Below, in pieces: positions 1 to 16,197 of a DNA stretch of 64,000 bases. Source of the DNA: Himantopus leucocephalus (lineage: Eukaryota; Chordata; Aves; Charadriiformes; Recurvirostridae); NCBI GenBank assembly GCA_003993805.1, contig RSEF01000031.1, forward strand, positions 56,179,335-56,243,334. The letters run 5' to 3'. How positions within the stretch are numbered: the first letter of the stretch is position 1; each line of letters opens with the position of its first letter. The notes beneath the pieces are model-generated. The model saw nothing but the letters and a program-made list of their open reading frames with translations. It was not told the DNA's origin and did not search any database. Position numbers and translations under genes: made by a program.

Positions 1-3000
1 AAAAAAAAAAAAAAAAAAGTGGTGGTGGGGATGTCAGTATCCTGCTCCTGACTTGCAAAATGAGGAATATTATTTCATGTTTTGCAAGACTAGCATCCTG
101 TAGTCAGTGGCCAATACCACTCAGACCAAACTCAGAGCTCACTAGATTTTTTGGCAGACCAAGATTTAAACAATCGTTAAAATAAATAAAACTGAAGTAA
201 GGATGCTCAACATTGCTAAATAATCTTTCCGCTTACTTTAAGCCAGCTGAAAGTGATGGTGGTAATTACAGCAAATGTTGCTTGATAAGAATGTCAAGGA
301 GCAAAAGAACATACGTAACTGCAAGGCGCAGTTCTGTTATAACATTAAATATATGTCAGAGCACACTGAGACTTGCAATACAGCACATCTCCATTCTTTC
401 TATATTTTATCTGCTGAAGTGCAATGATTCAAATACGCTGGAAATCAAAGTAAGAATGGTACCATGCTAACTGAACGTGGAGACAAAATTTCCACGAAAG
501 AAAAAACCTGATAATCACAAAGAGCCTTTGCATGATAAAATCCACCTGCAAAACAGTCTTCCACAGCAAATGAATTATTGTTTAATCTTTAAAAATAAAT
601 TGGAAATACTCAGTCTTTGCAATCCACAAGTATAACTTCAAAACGAAATGAAATTCTCCATGCATCATCTGCCAATCCTAACTTCTAGCAAGCTCAGGTT
701 CTACAGAGACAGTAACTGGACTAGTGCAAAATACCAAGTGCTTGCATCAAGAACTACAAATTAGTTACTTGCAAAACAACTGCAAACAGAGAAAAGGTGT
801 TAACAAGGTTACCAGAAATTGCACGAAAGTTCAAAATTAACATTGAGTTTTCACACTCTTATCAGCAAGATTGTATCTACAGATCCGAGCACTTGTATTT
901 GGAAGACTTCACAAAGGGCGAAGAGAAAGGACAGCAACTGCACATTTGCTCCAGACAGCAAATGAAGCTATTTCCAGCACTTCTCTAGGGGACAGTGAAA
1001 CAACTGTAAACTTGCAAAAAGATCCTAAATGGCTCTATGTGACTAAGAACTTTTTCTGAACCTTTTAAACTATTTAGATATGAAATATTAAGTTATAACT
1101 CCATAACAGAAAACGGTCTTCTATTCATGGTAGCAGCGCTGTCCATCTCTGGCGTTTTTTACGGCTCTGTCACCTCAGTGTGCACCTGCTTATATCTGTG
1201 TCTAATATATAGACCCACATTCAACTTTAAATGGTACCATCGACAACAGGAGAATAACTGCTATCAAGATAAATCTGAGTGGGATCTTAGAGCACCTGCG
1301 CTCTCCAGAACCAACATTCGTGTGTACAGAATCATGTACTGCGTGCAGAATTAAGCAGTTACAACTCACTGTATCCACAACTTCTCTTTCTCAAACCTGA
1401 AGTTAGAAGTAGTTACCCCAAAAGACCATAGTCATGAGCACCCATGCCATGTCTGAACAAGACTCACACCGCCACTTCCAAGAAAGAAATCACACTAACA
1501 ACTGAATAAAGCCTCTGTAGTTGTCAAGATTACAGTGTATAATGACTGCCTCCAAGACAGGAAATAAAGCTGCTGTTTTCACCAAAATGAAGTTTGAGGA
1601 ATTAACTGACACCTTATATGAAGGCAAGTTTCACAGACTAATACTTAAATGTAGTAATCTATGAAAATGATAGAATTGCACCAAAAATTGTGCAATTGCA
1701 AAACTGGTTTTAGGGACATTATTCTCTCTCCCCTACATTATGGGGCAGTTCTCATCAATAGAGAACAAAACGTTTTTGTCATATGCCTCCCAAGAGAGAA
1801 GAAAGCTCTTTGCAGAAGAACTGCAAGATAATTCACGTCAAAACTAGAAGAAATCATAGCTACTACAAAAACAAATACTGTATTTCAAAACCCACTGGGA
1901 GGATCCTGTTGTGCAAGAGGTCAGAATAGTTAGTGCTTTCCTATTTAGGTTCATTAATTGTAGCTAAGGATCAATTTATTTATAAAAATTAGAAAAGTTC
2001 TCTATCATGCCATGATTGTTTCCTTTCTTTTCTTTTATAAACTAGTAATCTAAGTCTTACATACATGCTTACTTTTGCTTTCCACTGGTTCTCAAGTTAA
2101 AAAATAGTAACTGAAAAGTAAAATCCAAACAGGATGACTCCTCTCACTTTTGTCCTTGATAAATTAGGAGTAATATTTAAATATAACATTATATTTAAAT
2201 AAGCGGTAAGTAAAACAAACACCACCACAAATCAAATGCTTAACTGTAATGGTCAACTTGTCCAGAAAGCAGTCACTTTCCGACATATAGGTTAAGAATT
2301 TGGAGCATTCTAGAAGTAGATGAAGCGATTCCTCCCTGCCTTGCAAATCCTGAATCATAAGCACTGTAAGGTCAAGCTCCACAGAGCTGTGGAAGCTAAG
2401 TCACAGGCATATAGGAAGGGCAAATACCTGATAGATTTGGGAGAAAACTTGGGCCCAGTTCAGGCAGCTTAAGCCCTTTTGTCTACCATTTCTTGCAGTC
2501 AACACCATGGATCCAGAACCAGGCAGCAGTCATGGGATTTTCACTTAAACTAGGCTGCTGGAATCAGATCTTCAGAGCACACCGCACATCGCCCTGCACT
2601 CCTGGCCTATGTATTTGAGCTCTGCGGTTGTAATTCTACTGAAAAAGAAAACAATTCTTAGTTCAATGGAAGATTTGCTACCGCTAATTTTTTTTTTTTT
2701 CCTTAAATTAGATTCATATTATTTAAGGCTCTGATTCTGAAAAGGACTCTTGGATTCAACAACATGTGGATAGTTGAAGCATGGAATCTCACTACTCTTT
2801 AATGCTGTTCTGAACAGATCGGGTGCCTGTCCATGCACAACACGTTTTTAAGTCAGATGCTGGACAGATTTTTACAGAGTAAAATCTACAAATACTGGGA
2901 CCGCATTAGAGCTTTAGCTCTCCTTGCAGGTCATGCTGACTCAGCAGCAGCTGTTCCCATTTTGAATGCTGGGCCATCGCATTACCATCTCCATGCTCCT

Positions 3001-6000
3001 CAGACATAGTAAGCTAGTGTTTCTCAGAAGGAATAAGTCTCTGATTCCTTCAAAGCTCGTACTCCAAGAGCAAGCTCCTTGTCACTTGCATTTCTTCACA
3101 CTGCTGAGGAGCCAGCCGTCTCTGCGGTCCACTGCCATTCCCCCCGCAGCAGACATGAAGGAGTGTGTGCCAAAGCGCAATGCATCGCTCAAGACGAGCC
3201 CAGTATTCCTGTTACTTATGAAAGACAGCAGCTGCTGTGGCAAATCAGCATGGTGAACCTCACAGTTAAAGTCTTACGACTTGATTTTTAGGCATATCCA
3301 TTTTCCTACTTACAGCCATAGATGAAGGACAGAATTTTTTGCAAGCTTCAACCCCGGCTCCTCAGTTGTTTTTTCCCCTGTTGGGGTTAATAACAGAAAC
3401 TACTTACTTCAGAACATTTTGACACCTCCCAGGATCCAGAAGACCTGTAGCCTTATCTCAGGTAAATACAAAAAACAAAGCAAAATCTCCCATTGCTGGG
3501 AACCAGAACTTTGACTCAAGCACCATCATGCACCCACGCCATTGTAAGGGATTTCCTAGAGAGGACATGAGCAGCCTGTGACGCAGGTAGACAATGACAG
3601 TTCAGGTCCCCTGAAACACGATTTGCTAGCGCTGAACCAGCTCAGCCTACAACCCCTGCTTTGATATTTGAGAATATCTTGAGACTGATGTCATCCTCTG
3701 GATCAGTAAATATTACTGTGGTTAGTATCATGTACTACTGTGCTGTACTAGGAGATGGAGACAAATCTGTCTTTGGTCACATCAGCTGCAAAAGACTTCA
3801 AAAGAAAAAAGTTTTGCATGACGTATGAATGCATTAACACAGAATTCCTTACTGCCATTGTAATTTCTGTATAGAAAGCTTAATAAGTCCATTCTTTATG
3901 TAATTTCACTCCTCTAAAATAGTTGAGGAAAATGTGACTGCATCATAGAAGTTGCACTCATAAAGAGAAAGTGAAATTAAAATTTTCCTCTAATGAAATG
4001 CTTAAACGTGAATACTCCTTAAACAAAAACAAACTAATTAACCATCCTATCAAATCAGGAATATACTTACCCAGAAACGTACATCTTCAGAAGAAAATAA
4101 TAAAGTATGACTTTAAAGTCAGTCAGTCAAGTAGTGAAAAGTGATGATATACAAAACTAGGGGCAATTTCATCCTTTACACTCTCGCAATATAACCTACG
4201 TTTTTGTACAACTTAATTCAACCTTGTTCTGAACTTGCTCCCTTCTCATCCTGGAAGCTTCCTTACACTTCATAACAGCTTACTGCAACTTTATTGATCT
4301 TAGCACAAGGCGGCCTTCAATTAAGTTCAAAATCAGAAACCATATGAATAAACAATACATAACTTTCTGGAAGCCTTGATCCAGACCTTGATGTTGTGCC
4401 TCAAGCTATAGATTTGTGACTGCTAATGTCTCTGCCAACTGAATTACTGTTTTAAGTCAGCCACAAACAAACAGCAGCCATTTAACAATTTGTGTCAGAA
4501 GCTACTTATTTAATGGCGTCAGTAGATAAAACAGAGAAATAATTTTGACTATTGTCAAACAATATTGGTGGCAGAGACCTGTGGAGTTCATCCAGTCCAA
4601 AATCTGACGCCTATTTACATCTTAGCATCAATATCATTTTGGGGCGTCTACAGGAGTTTCCTAGATAATGTCTGTCCAAATACTAAGTCTACTAATGCTA
4701 TTTGGCTCTACTCAGCTGGTAAGAATGTAAGAGGATTATAATTTTGTAGCATTAATATTTTAGGTCATGGCATCACCGTGATTTCAGGGAAGGTATCACA
4801 TAACTTCTGTGAAATGCTTACATTATTACAAGCTTCTCTGCCACTCAGCCATCGTGTAGAATACTCAATCCACAGGCTAAAAATCCCTCAAAAACCAACA
4901 AAAAAACCCCACCAAAAGACCAATGCAACTTTGTTTAATATTAATCATATTCCAGAGCATATGGGTTTAGAGTTCCATTTTCCATAACATCAACCAGTTT
5001 GTAGTTGTAATAGAATCAGCCCTATTTCAGAACAAATGCATGTTTACAATGACTTATAATAATATGCCAGTCATGCAAGGGTTTTTGATGTCAAGGACTC
5101 CATTATATGTTTGGGTGCAAGTTCAACAACAACAGCTGCTCCAGATTTAATGAAGGTAGTACTCAAGGGACAGACATTTCCTGGATTTATTTATGGGGGC
5201 TTACAGAAAATGTTCAATATGTACCAAAATATACATTGTTCAGAGACTTTCATGCTTGAGAGTGAAACTCTCAATGTTTGATTCATAATGGCTATTTCAC
5301 AAGGGCTTACAGGAAATAAAACTGTTTGTTTTAATTGCATATAGCAAAATGTTAGAAAAGAAAGATTTATGTTCTCCAGCGACAGTGAATGTTTTGGGCT
5401 AATATGTCATGGTTACCATGGACAGAAAATAAAGGAAGATTATTCAAGCAGTACTCCGATTCATAGACATCTTAAAGTCTAGTATCAGCAAATATGCACA
5501 GTACTGGGGGTTCTCTTTTTAATCTTTCATGAACTCTTACAGCATGTTTTAAATATAGGATATACTACCCGAGTAATTTTACCGTTTTACCTTTATTATT
5601 GTTTTCCATTAATTAGAAATATGAACAAACAGCCAAGACATCTGAAAGTACACTGGACTCCAAGTAAACCAATAAAATGCAAGGTGATACCAGATCAGGG
5701 TATTTTTAATGTGTTCATTATGCACATTATTTTTAGTATGATTAAAATAAAATGCATCCACTGTACTTAGAAAAGTATTTTCTGGTTCTGCTTTTCACTT
5801 GTCCCCTTACTGTCTGTATCATCATATGTAGAGAAATGAAGGTTTGTATTTTGATTTGAGACCCATGAGTTGAACAGAATTTTAACAGCAGTTATACAAC
5901 ATTTAAGAGGCCGCATGATCTCTAATTGTGCCAATGTTTCTACTCCAGCTTACGCTTTTTATTCTTGTGAGACCGGAATATGACACATTCTTTTGAAACA

Positions 6001-9000
6001 AAAAAAAATATAAAATATTAGAGTGTCTTCCCTTTTCACTTGCATATTATCCAACAAAAGAATAAGACAGTGACTGAAGTAACAAAGGGAAAACAATGCA
6101 GTTGCATATATTTTTATAAAAAGGTCAGAGAAATTAGTAATATGAGGAACTTCTTGAGAAAGACGAACACTGGAAATTTGATGACAGTGCATCCTACACA
6201 AACAGAAGTGAAAATGCAAATTAAAAAAAAAAATCATACATTTTAACTTTTGTTTTCTTTTAAGATTCCAATACCTTTCAGTATATGTGTTGGTCAATGC
6301 TTTGAAAATCAGTACCACTATCTATAGGTTCATACCTAGTCTGTGGAAATTTGAGCTTTTCACTATTTTGGCTTATCTTTTCTGAATTTATGATCATAAC
6401 AGTATCTGATCACACATTACCAGTTGTTATTGCGTTTTGGTACATGCTATTTCAGCTATTAGGGTGTTAACTGGAAAGATGACTGAGCAGAAATAAATGT
6501 CAGAGTATTACAAATGCATTTTGTCTGGCTGTTGAAATACTTCAGTTTCATTGTCATAGCACCTATTCCAAAACCTTTTCCTTCCATATTCTAAGCTGCC
6601 AACTCTGTCTTCAGCAAAAAGAAAACAGAAAATACCCGCCACACACACTGTCATTGTAGCAAAGGACAAATTCCAATACAATTCCAATGAGCATAATTAT
6701 CTTGTGACAGTTAAAACTCCAGGAAAACCTATAATCTTTCAACTGTTTCTTAGCCCCAACAAGCATTAGAAAACAAAGATATCTTTCTGCAAGTATGGCC
6801 TTCATTATGTATTATTTGCCATGAACCACTTTCACTGTGAACTACAAGACACAAAAACTAGGAGTTTGTCTTTCACTTTTTCTTTCCGCTATTCCACTAT
6901 TTTTCTGCCTTCTTCCCCTACTTAACAGTAGCACTGCTTTTGCCATAACCTATTTCCCTCCCACAATTTTTGCAAGTTTATTAGTACAGATAAGTATTTT
7001 CTAAATTGAAAGTGTTTTTTTTAACTCAAATTACTTAAGAATTCTGGCCATTTCACTGTTTTTTAAAATATAAACTTCAAAGTAGAATTCAATTCAAAAC
7101 CAAACTTTGTTCTCAACTTCAGTTTGTTCTTTTCTAACATTTGAATTAAAAGAGTGGTAAATACATGACAGTTATTTCATGTCAACCTGAAACTGAACAG
7201 AGTTTTTGCAGTTTACAGTTCACTGCGAAATCAGTTATCTACACCATTTATACATCCGGAGTTACAGAAATCATCATTGTTTACTTTAAGGTTACCCGAA
7301 AACAAGTACCTTCCCTGAAAAGACGGCCTAAGACCAACACACATTCAAGTCTCCCTCCAACAACACAAGTTTGGATAAGAAATTCTTAGATGTCACCAAG
7401 AAGGCATATTAACAAAGCACAACATGCACTTCCTCTTGCCCTTTGGCAGCGCTAATGAGCACTTCTCCTGCCTTTACTCACATTCTCCTCTGTTTGGACT
7501 CAAACATGCCTTCAGTCACCCACCTGTCTTTCTCCTTTCTTTGGGATTTGTATGTTCTCATTTAAACATTTCAAATCATTGTAATTCAGAAAGAGATGCG
7601 AAGGAAGGAATTAGCAGTGGCACTGGAAGGACAAAATACTACTCACTTTTTTCCATGTTGAACTTCAACATTTAATAACCCACCAAAAAGCTCCTAAGGC
7701 AGGTTATTCATGACCCCCAAATTCTAATATCAGGTTAAAATGAAAACTTTCTGAAATGATTGCTAACTTTATTTTTTTCTATATTTTTGAGCTTTTAAAA
7801 TTTGTGGGTTTAAGCTTTTTCCATAACTTTGATGATGGGGACTCCCAAAACTTAAATAAAAGATAAAATTCTTACTCAGCTAGCCAGCTGTGGGAGCTGA
7901 GCTTTAAATAAACACACCAGTAAAAACGTACATACATCCCCTTCAAGTCCTGTGTATTATTTAGGTTGCAAGTTTCTCATATCAATAATTCTTTTTCTTT
8001 AAGACATGATCTAAAAAAAGGGTCTAGATGTCACAGTAACGCACACAAACTCCACAGAAAAGAATAAGTACGTATAATTAAAACCTTTATACTTGGATCA
8101 ACACATCCAGGATGTAGACTATAATGTTTAGCTAAGTCCTATGATTATTCTTATTTTTTTACAGGTTTCCTTCTTCTCTGTAGCGTTTAATTGTGTAACA
8201 ATTTTCCACACCAAGAATCCTATGCAACCCCAGCAAACTTAACATTGTCCCTATACTCCTTATAACACTTTGAATTTATTTTTCATGTATAATAGTCCAT
8301 TTACGAACATCAGAAAGCTAGTCCTAAATCTGTTAATTGACTTTGCACTTCAGTTTCCTGAGAAGCATCACAAAAGGGTAGCAGACAGCATCTTTAATCC
8401 AATTTGTAAATAACATCAGTAAAAAAAAAGGTAAATTATTTTTAATATTACAGCTGAGCTTACATCATTCTTTGCATTTAGTAGGGTTGAATGAAAAGTA
8501 AGAGCTATTAATGGCTTTCTCTTCAGTGGCCATTAATTAATTTATGCTCTTTTATGGAGCTGGCTCATATTGCTGCATGCTACGCCGCCCATTGCAGTGA
8601 CTCAGGGCATCAGGCAGCACCAGTGAATCACTGGATTTTTAGAGGAACTTTTATGATGCAGCTGAGACTTTTTCCTCAGGTTTTTCTGCCACTCCCAGTA
8701 GGTCACTCCTCCCTGACACAGCAGAGACACTCTTCTCAGAAACCATCTTCTGCCAGTAAGATTATGGCAGAAGTCTGGGCCTGTTTAGATCCAGACTCCT
8801 AATGAATCAGCAGGCATTTGTTATTTTATCCTGGAATGCTCATCTTCCCGTTTGCTTGTAGCTGTGGAGATTATAATTCAGTCTTGCAGAGACAACAAAA
8901 TAATTGCTGACCTGAAGTTCTGGGTATATGTGAAAAAAAAAAAAATAATCCTCAACTCAAATGTATCAGACTTTCTTTTCAAGTTGGATTGTCATTCCTG

Positions 9001-12000
9001 TCAAAGGGTATAAGTCAAAGGATGAATAAGAATAGCTTATATGCTAATAAGACCATTTTCCACAAAGAGGTTATCAGATCACTCCACTCAAGGGCCACTA
9101 ATCCATCAAAGCTTCCTCACCATCCCACCACACTGAAGGATCCGGAAGATTTCTCCAAGATGCACTGAAAGGTAACTCATTGTCCCCAGCATTGCAGCTG
9201 ACTGAGCACAAAGAACCACGAATTTGCCCCTAAATGTAACAGCGTGTCACAGAAATAAGCAGGACAGCAACTGAAGTGCTCTGCCCACCCCAGTCAGCTT
9301 CACTGAGCTAAGTTACCATCGGAGTAGTTCTAGTGTAGACAAACTTTCAATGAGCATTAACATGAGACTGCTCCGAATGAAAGACACAACCTTAACCTGC
9401 ATCACTGAAGCAAGAGGATGTGTATTTCTTGTACCAAGCTATATACAACCATCACTTTGATGTTTCTCCTTACAAAAATCGTGCCCCTTAATACGCTGGT
9501 TTGTCTCTAAATTTATGTAAATACACGATACTCCCATTATTCGTTCAGAACTAGCAATTGGCTTATATTGGATCTTTTATTTCCAGTAGTCAGTTTTGAG
9601 AAGGAGCTACACTGCATTTCAGCCCCACTGAGGCTCAGAGCACAGTAGTCTCTCTGTGGTTCTTCAGTCAAGCCCAGAAGGAAATATAACGTAAGCTTAT
9701 ACACGCCTTAGTAACAGAGTTGAAAGAAACTTCTTTCAAAGAAAGACTGAAACTTTCATTCAATAAGACTGCTAGCCCACAACAGAGATAGTTAGAGGAA
9801 AAGGTCCTAAAGCAATTCCAACCTGGATCAACATTTAAAAACCATGTTAAGAATACAAATCCCTAGATATCATTAAACTTTAAAACAGCTGCTTTCCTGC
9901 AGGTCAAAAGATTGTGCACCTTCTGTCACACAAGTCAGGAGGCAGAAAATAGCCCAGGTATGGGAGCCAAGATTACTTTTTAATTACTCAAAGCCCAGAT
10001 ACTCCTAAATTAACTGCATGTTTACAGTGAGGGGCTCAAGAGGCAAGAAGGCACACTCCGTATCTGGATAGCACTTTATTGAGAAACATCAGCATCTGAC
10101 CATCTACAGTATACCACTGTGACAGGCATTGCTGCGTCTTTTTTTATAAATAATCTAGCTACTGTAGATATGACCCAAGGAGCGTACAAGGTTTTCCTTT
10201 TCATTACGCAGATCAGCAGGAACTAGATCCCTTCAGGATAATGGATATAGCCATGAAAAGATGGATGAGTGCTGCATCTGGACTGTGTAAAGATTTGCTA
10301 GGAAAGTTATAAATATTGAAGAAATAGTTTTTAAAGATCAGCATGGACTATTTCCAAAGCAGCCCACGTTAGAAAATTATAACTACTTCAACTTACCAAT
10401 GCAAGTTTTAAAAGGCGTTTCAAAAAACAACTGAAACGATATACAATAAAAGCATGGAAAGAGCAGTCACATTCAGTGTTTGATGGCCGGTAACCAGAGC
10501 TAAACAGAAGTCCTTCATAAGTCAGGAACTTGGTGAAGAGAGCAGTGCTGCAAGCTTTTCCACTGCTATTGTCCAGTGGGTGAGTAACCAACAGGAACCA
10601 CCCTGTCTTGGACCAGGCGCTCGCCTCCCCGCCTGCCAGCTCAGGCTTCGCATCAGCTGCGACAAGCATTTTTAAGGTACGTATGCATAGACTAAAGACC
10701 TAGCTTAACTTCTTTTGTTTGTTTGTTTATGAACTTGAAGTGAAGTCTGGAGGGGGAAAAAAAACAAAATGAAACAAGACAACATTTTCTGTTAGGTTTT
10801 CTAAGATCATCAGAGCCATCCTCATGTTCTTTTTTCCTTTAATTATGCAATCATTTAAATATTCACACAATCTTTCCTATGTTTATTGAAATACAAACTT
10901 GTATGAATAAAAGACAGATTGAGAAATATCAGACATCTTATACAAATATTTAGTGCTGCTACAAAACAGTGATCATACTCCGCAGAAGATAATCTTGTTC
11001 AATGAACTAACTGCTCACATATTGTGAATCTAAGAGAGATTGTATTTTTTTCACTTGTTTATTGTTTGGTTGCCACAGCAATACACTGCCTGTTTGTTTT
11101 AAACATTACATGGAGAGTACATTTGTTAAAGGCACTTTTTTCCTCAACTTTATACTGTACATGCACTGATGATTTCAGGCCAAAGAGGACGCAGGACTCT
11201 GAATGCACAAAACCCAAAAGAATCCAAAATGAGCTTCAGCCAATCCCAGTTTTAGTGCACCAAAATGTCAAACTACAGCTGTTCTGCCTTAATGAAGAGA
11301 TGTACTGCCCAGCTTAACCCAGTCCCTCTCTCTGTCTTCCCCAGAGGGAAGCTGATGACCTAACGGCAGTTTATCTCACTAATGTATGTATCTCAACAAG
11401 AAGTATCCTGCTTTATGTCCTCCTTTTCTCACTCACTTCTCTGACTTGCACACAAATACATTTCACTTCAGAAAAAGTGTTTTACACAAGTTTTAGAGAC
11501 TTTGAAAAAAATTTTACTATTTCAGTATGTAAATCAGATAGAAAACTCATTTTTCACAAAACCACACAATATATGAAGCAAAATATAATTTCTTGCATGG
11601 ATGTAGTACAATCTAAGTGGTTTCTAAAAAAACTCTCACTGGGCAATAAAAATACTTCATAAATTTAAAAGATTATTGTGAACTGAAATTGATCAAAACA
11701 TCACCTTTTCTTGTTCTGCTTATGAAATAAGCGCAGCGCACAATTTCCCATGCAAAATAAGGCCAAGCAAACTGCAACTGACAGTAGTTACTGTAGTTTT
11801 CCACAAATCTTAGATTCATTCTGATGGAGCAACCTGTACACTAGAGAACATCACACTTCGTCTTTTGAAATGTTTGTCTTATACAAGGTATGCTGATGTC
11901 AACGTTATTTAATAATTGCCTTCTATATTTAATGTCAGTGCATCACTATTGTTCCCATCCAATTTCTGAAGCACAGCAGTCTCTGTTCACCATGCTCAAA

Positions 12001-15000
12001 CTAACTCAAAGGTTTCACAACTGCATTCCCACTCCAATCCCATTCCATCATGGGATTGCCCAGAGTGCATAACTAAATGAATGAATTTATTTTTCTTAAT
12101 AAAATATACCATTTTAGTCTCAGAATTTTCATGAAAAAATACACTAAAATATTATCTCTTAAGTTCTTTAGGACATTAAATTGCAAATATACTTTTAAAT
12201 GCATTTCTTCTTCCCCTAGTACTCAGGAGAAGGTCCTTGCACACATTCACTTAAAAGTTATCTGAACAACGGCATGAAATTCATTACCATTCTAGCAAAG
12301 AAATGAATAACATGATCTGTGTTATGGGCTATAATTTACAGATGCAAACCATAATGATACATAAGTTTTACACAGCAATTTCTGCTAATAGGCTGCAAGT
12401 GAAACAATTAAAACAACACACAAAATTTTAACAGGGCAGTCCTCTACGCCTTTAAATTTCATGATAAAAAACCCAGCCTTTTTCTTGTTTTTTGAAGGTG
12501 ACTGTAAAAGCCAAAAGTACATACAGAGAAGTACTATTGTTTATTTTTTGAACTAATGCATTTAGGGAAAAAAAACACGAACAATCTTCAGAGGTAAAGA
12601 CTGTGTACCTGAAATGCTATCCTGCAAGGTTCCCAACTACACAAAACTTATTAGCAAAAGATTTATTTTTCCTAAGCCTTAAATCATATGTATTCTAAAC
12701 CAACACAGCTACAACCACACAACTACTTTAAATGCATATATTCATTAATAGTACTGCCACCACCAAAAGTTTGTTGGAAGAAAATAATCATTTGTTTTTC
12801 CAAGTGTCAAAAACCATCCACAAAATACAAGTACCAAAAGAGAAAACTTATCAATTCCACTTCCAATTTCTACGTTTTGTCCTTCGCTCAAATCACTCCA
12901 AGAAGTTCTCAAACTCAGGAAAATTGCTTGGCTAAAACTACAAGCCCAAACTCCCCCCAGCCCCTTTCAACAGGGCTCCTCTAAAGAAACTTTAAAATGT
13001 TTCTCCTAAATTGAGCATCTTTTTCTGCTAAATTCTAAAGTTACTCGGGTGTATTGGTTTTCTTAAAGGGATCCCACCATTCAACTTGCTTTTGTTAAAA
13101 CATCAAGAAACTGCCTAGTTTCCTCATGATAACCTACTGCCATCTCCACCATTCTGGGAATGCACTTACACACTCCTATTTGTTCTCCACGTCAGTCTAA
13201 GTGATACCACATTTCTTCACTATGCAGACGATAAGCCTTAAAACAGATACAGGAGTGAAGAGACATATCACTTCCCAGCACATTTTAAAATGTTTAGTTT
13301 CTGATACAGTTTTCATTTCTTAATTTTATTCTACCTTATCTAATTTACCAAAAGGCTGCAGTTTTAGGTGGTTAAGAAAAAAAGAAAGAATAATCCATGA
13401 GGCTATGACTTTTAAAAAATGTTGTTGTTGTATGTGTGTGGAAAAAACGTATTCTACTCCAGTCCCAGAGATCTGCAGCCTAAACTATTATAAGTGGTTT
13501 AAGATGAAAAGAAATAGACAATAAAAAGCGGGACCAAAATGCAGAACTTGCATACCAGTTAGATCCTCCTAGGTTTCAAAGCAAGGTAGGATAAAGCCAA
13601 GGAATAATATAAGATATGAAAAAATATCATGGGAGTTCACTGACATTTTATTCTCTGAACACATTAAAACACAGCAGTGATACATCATGAATACAACCTG
13701 TAGGTATGTCTTCAGATTTGAAGGGAAAACAAGATTTCAAGGGAGCAACAAATGATCCTGCAGCTGACAGGCCAATAAAATATTACCCGTTCACAACCTA
13801 CAAGTTTGTTTTGAGTGAAAGCATTTTTCAGAATTGTGTCTTCAAGAAGGGGCTATATCAAGTCTTAATAGAGGATAAACTACTTATTCCCCTATTACTT
13901 GCTGTAGGTAAACTTACCTAGATTCAGCTTCCAGCCATAGTTCTTCCCTGTGACTTACCACACTTGATAGAAAAGGCCATCGTGGCTTTCTGCCACACAT
14001 GTAACTTTTTTAGAATTATGCTGAAAAACATTGAGGCAACAAAACAGAATGCAACATGCTAGTGTAAGTCTTAAGTGCTCCACACCCAGCCCCCTACTCT
14101 TACTTACACAATTATGAAATAGATGGATCTTTTTACCAAAGGATCCGACTGGGAGGTCTTTTTAAGCTGTCTGTCCCCTGAGATCCCAAACTCTTTCCCA
14201 GAGCTGCTACTTCTAGCACAGTCCCCCGTTCCTCTTTGCCACATCCTTTGTTTTATAAATGCTTTTACAGTGCTCACACCTAGAGACTTCATATCTACAG
14301 TATCATCTCTAGAAATGAAATACGTACAATACTTATTTTAGACTTGATGAACGGTACAAAAGAACCACAGCTAATGCTTATTTCATTGAGTCTTAAATCC
14401 TCAGATATTTTGTGGGAAATAATTAAAACCAGCTTTCATGTAAAATGTGGAAAAGTCTGATATGTTACCTCAAAAAAAGTCTACTGCAACATCCCTCATC
14501 CATAGATTTCCTTAACAATCCTTTCTTCACTTCTAGGTCAGTCTAAGTGATCTTGACCTTTTATTTGCAAATGACTAACTATAGGAATGCAAAACTTGAT
14601 CCTCTCCTAAGACATTCTGAGATGCAGGGGTTTTTTACAAAGGAAATTTACCAGCAATTACATTTTCATTCTGTAATCCCTTAGTATTTTAGCAGACTTG
14701 TATATTACTTTAATTCCAGATGGACTACAGCACAGGCAGCCTCAGATTTCAACACAGACAAGCGGGATAGGATACCCACTGTATGCTGACAGAACAGTAG
14801 CGCGTTTTCAAGTCTTCCATAACTTCCCAAGGATTTAGCATTAAAACCTTACTGGAGCAAGCCAGAAATCAGTTCAGCCAATTCTTTTTGCTCTCCTGGA
14901 CACAAATTATTTGAGGAGGATGATAATTTAAATGTGCTCATCTATGTAATATCTTCCTTAGTAACTAATGGATTGCCTTTGTGACACAAATATTTTGCTT

Positions 15001-16097
15001 TTCAGATTCAGAAAAGAAATACTAAATGGAACATCTTGGCCTATTCTGAAGCAACGGTAAAATTTTTTTCATCATTATTCAGTAACAGACATACAATAAG
15101 CCTAATGTGAAATAAGCCTAGTACGATTCAGAGAATTTTTTTTTTTTTAAAAAAAGCATTTTTCTCATAATTCTACCAGTTGCAGATCTTTCCCTTATAT
15201 TACTCTTATTCTGGGTTTTGTTTTTTTTGGGGGGCGTTTTGGTTTTGGGTTTTTTTGTAAATTCACTTTTCCATCTAGTCTTTCGTATTTTTAAATTCCC
15301 ACTTAAGCAGGATAAGCCTCATTTAAATATGCTTTCTTAAGTAAGAAACAATGAGACTTGTGGCCATCTAAATGCTCTAAAACTTGTTGATATCGATCTA
15401 TGGACTTGATTCAACCATCTGCATGGTCATTACTACCTTTTCTGAAAGCAATGCAGCATGAATCAAGTGAATCAATCAAGGACCAACCATCCTTTATATT
15501 TGTATATAGGAAATCCACCATAATCTATTACAAACAAAACACACAGCTAAAGAAAAGAACTCAGAGGTATTTGTTTTGTTATAAAAAACCACCTTCATTC
15601 CCATCATGCAGCATTATTAATTCAATCTCCTTGCTTCTGTAACATTTTAATAGCTCACTTCATGGCAGCCATGTAAAGCAGCACAAGAGTTTCATAACTG
15701 CTAGAGTGATGGGAAGACAGATATGAGGTTAGCTAAAAACTCCCATGCTGCAGCCAAGCATGCTGCCAAAAGACCACAGATGTATACCATATGAGCAGCT
15801 TAAACTGTGATACTGAAGGGAAGCCATGGAAATTCTGGTTATAATGTACTCATATAATTCTAAGGTGTAACATGCATCAACTCAGTATTTTAGTTTTGTC
15901 TTCCAGTTTGATAATTTTGTAGCTGTACGAAGAAAAACTTCAAGAAAGGAACTCAAAAAGCAAGACAACAGAAAACTAGAAAGTGAAAACAATGCAGAAA
16001 AGATGAACATTATAAACGGACCATGACAGAACCAGTTTTGAGCTGCTGCTTTTTTTTTTTTTTGAGCTGATTTTTGTGCTAACAGAAGTTGGTGCAA

Positions 16098-16197
16098 NNN
16101 NNNNNNNNNNNNNNNNNNNNNNNNNNNNNNNNNNNNNNNNNNNNNNNNNNNNNNNNNNNNNNNNNNNNNNNNNNNNNNNNNNNNNNNNNNNNNNNNN
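16098..16197. other. Assembly gap, 100 N
   Basis: There are exactly 100 N, the conventional placeholder for a gap of unknown size. The right flank is a run of 17 A (broken by C further on), so the break is probably at a homopolymer. Open frames that run through it are meaningless. Confidence 0.99.

Noticed and set aside
1..18. Poly(A) at the window start as the tail of a retrocopy
   Set aside because: The window edge cuts it off and the downstream side gives no gene-like sequence; it cannot be told from a plain A-run.
4560..4690. Possible very old CR1 end ('gttcatccagtccaaaatct')
   Set aside because: Only one short stretch resembles the CR1 'catctagtccaac' block; the rest does not align by eye.
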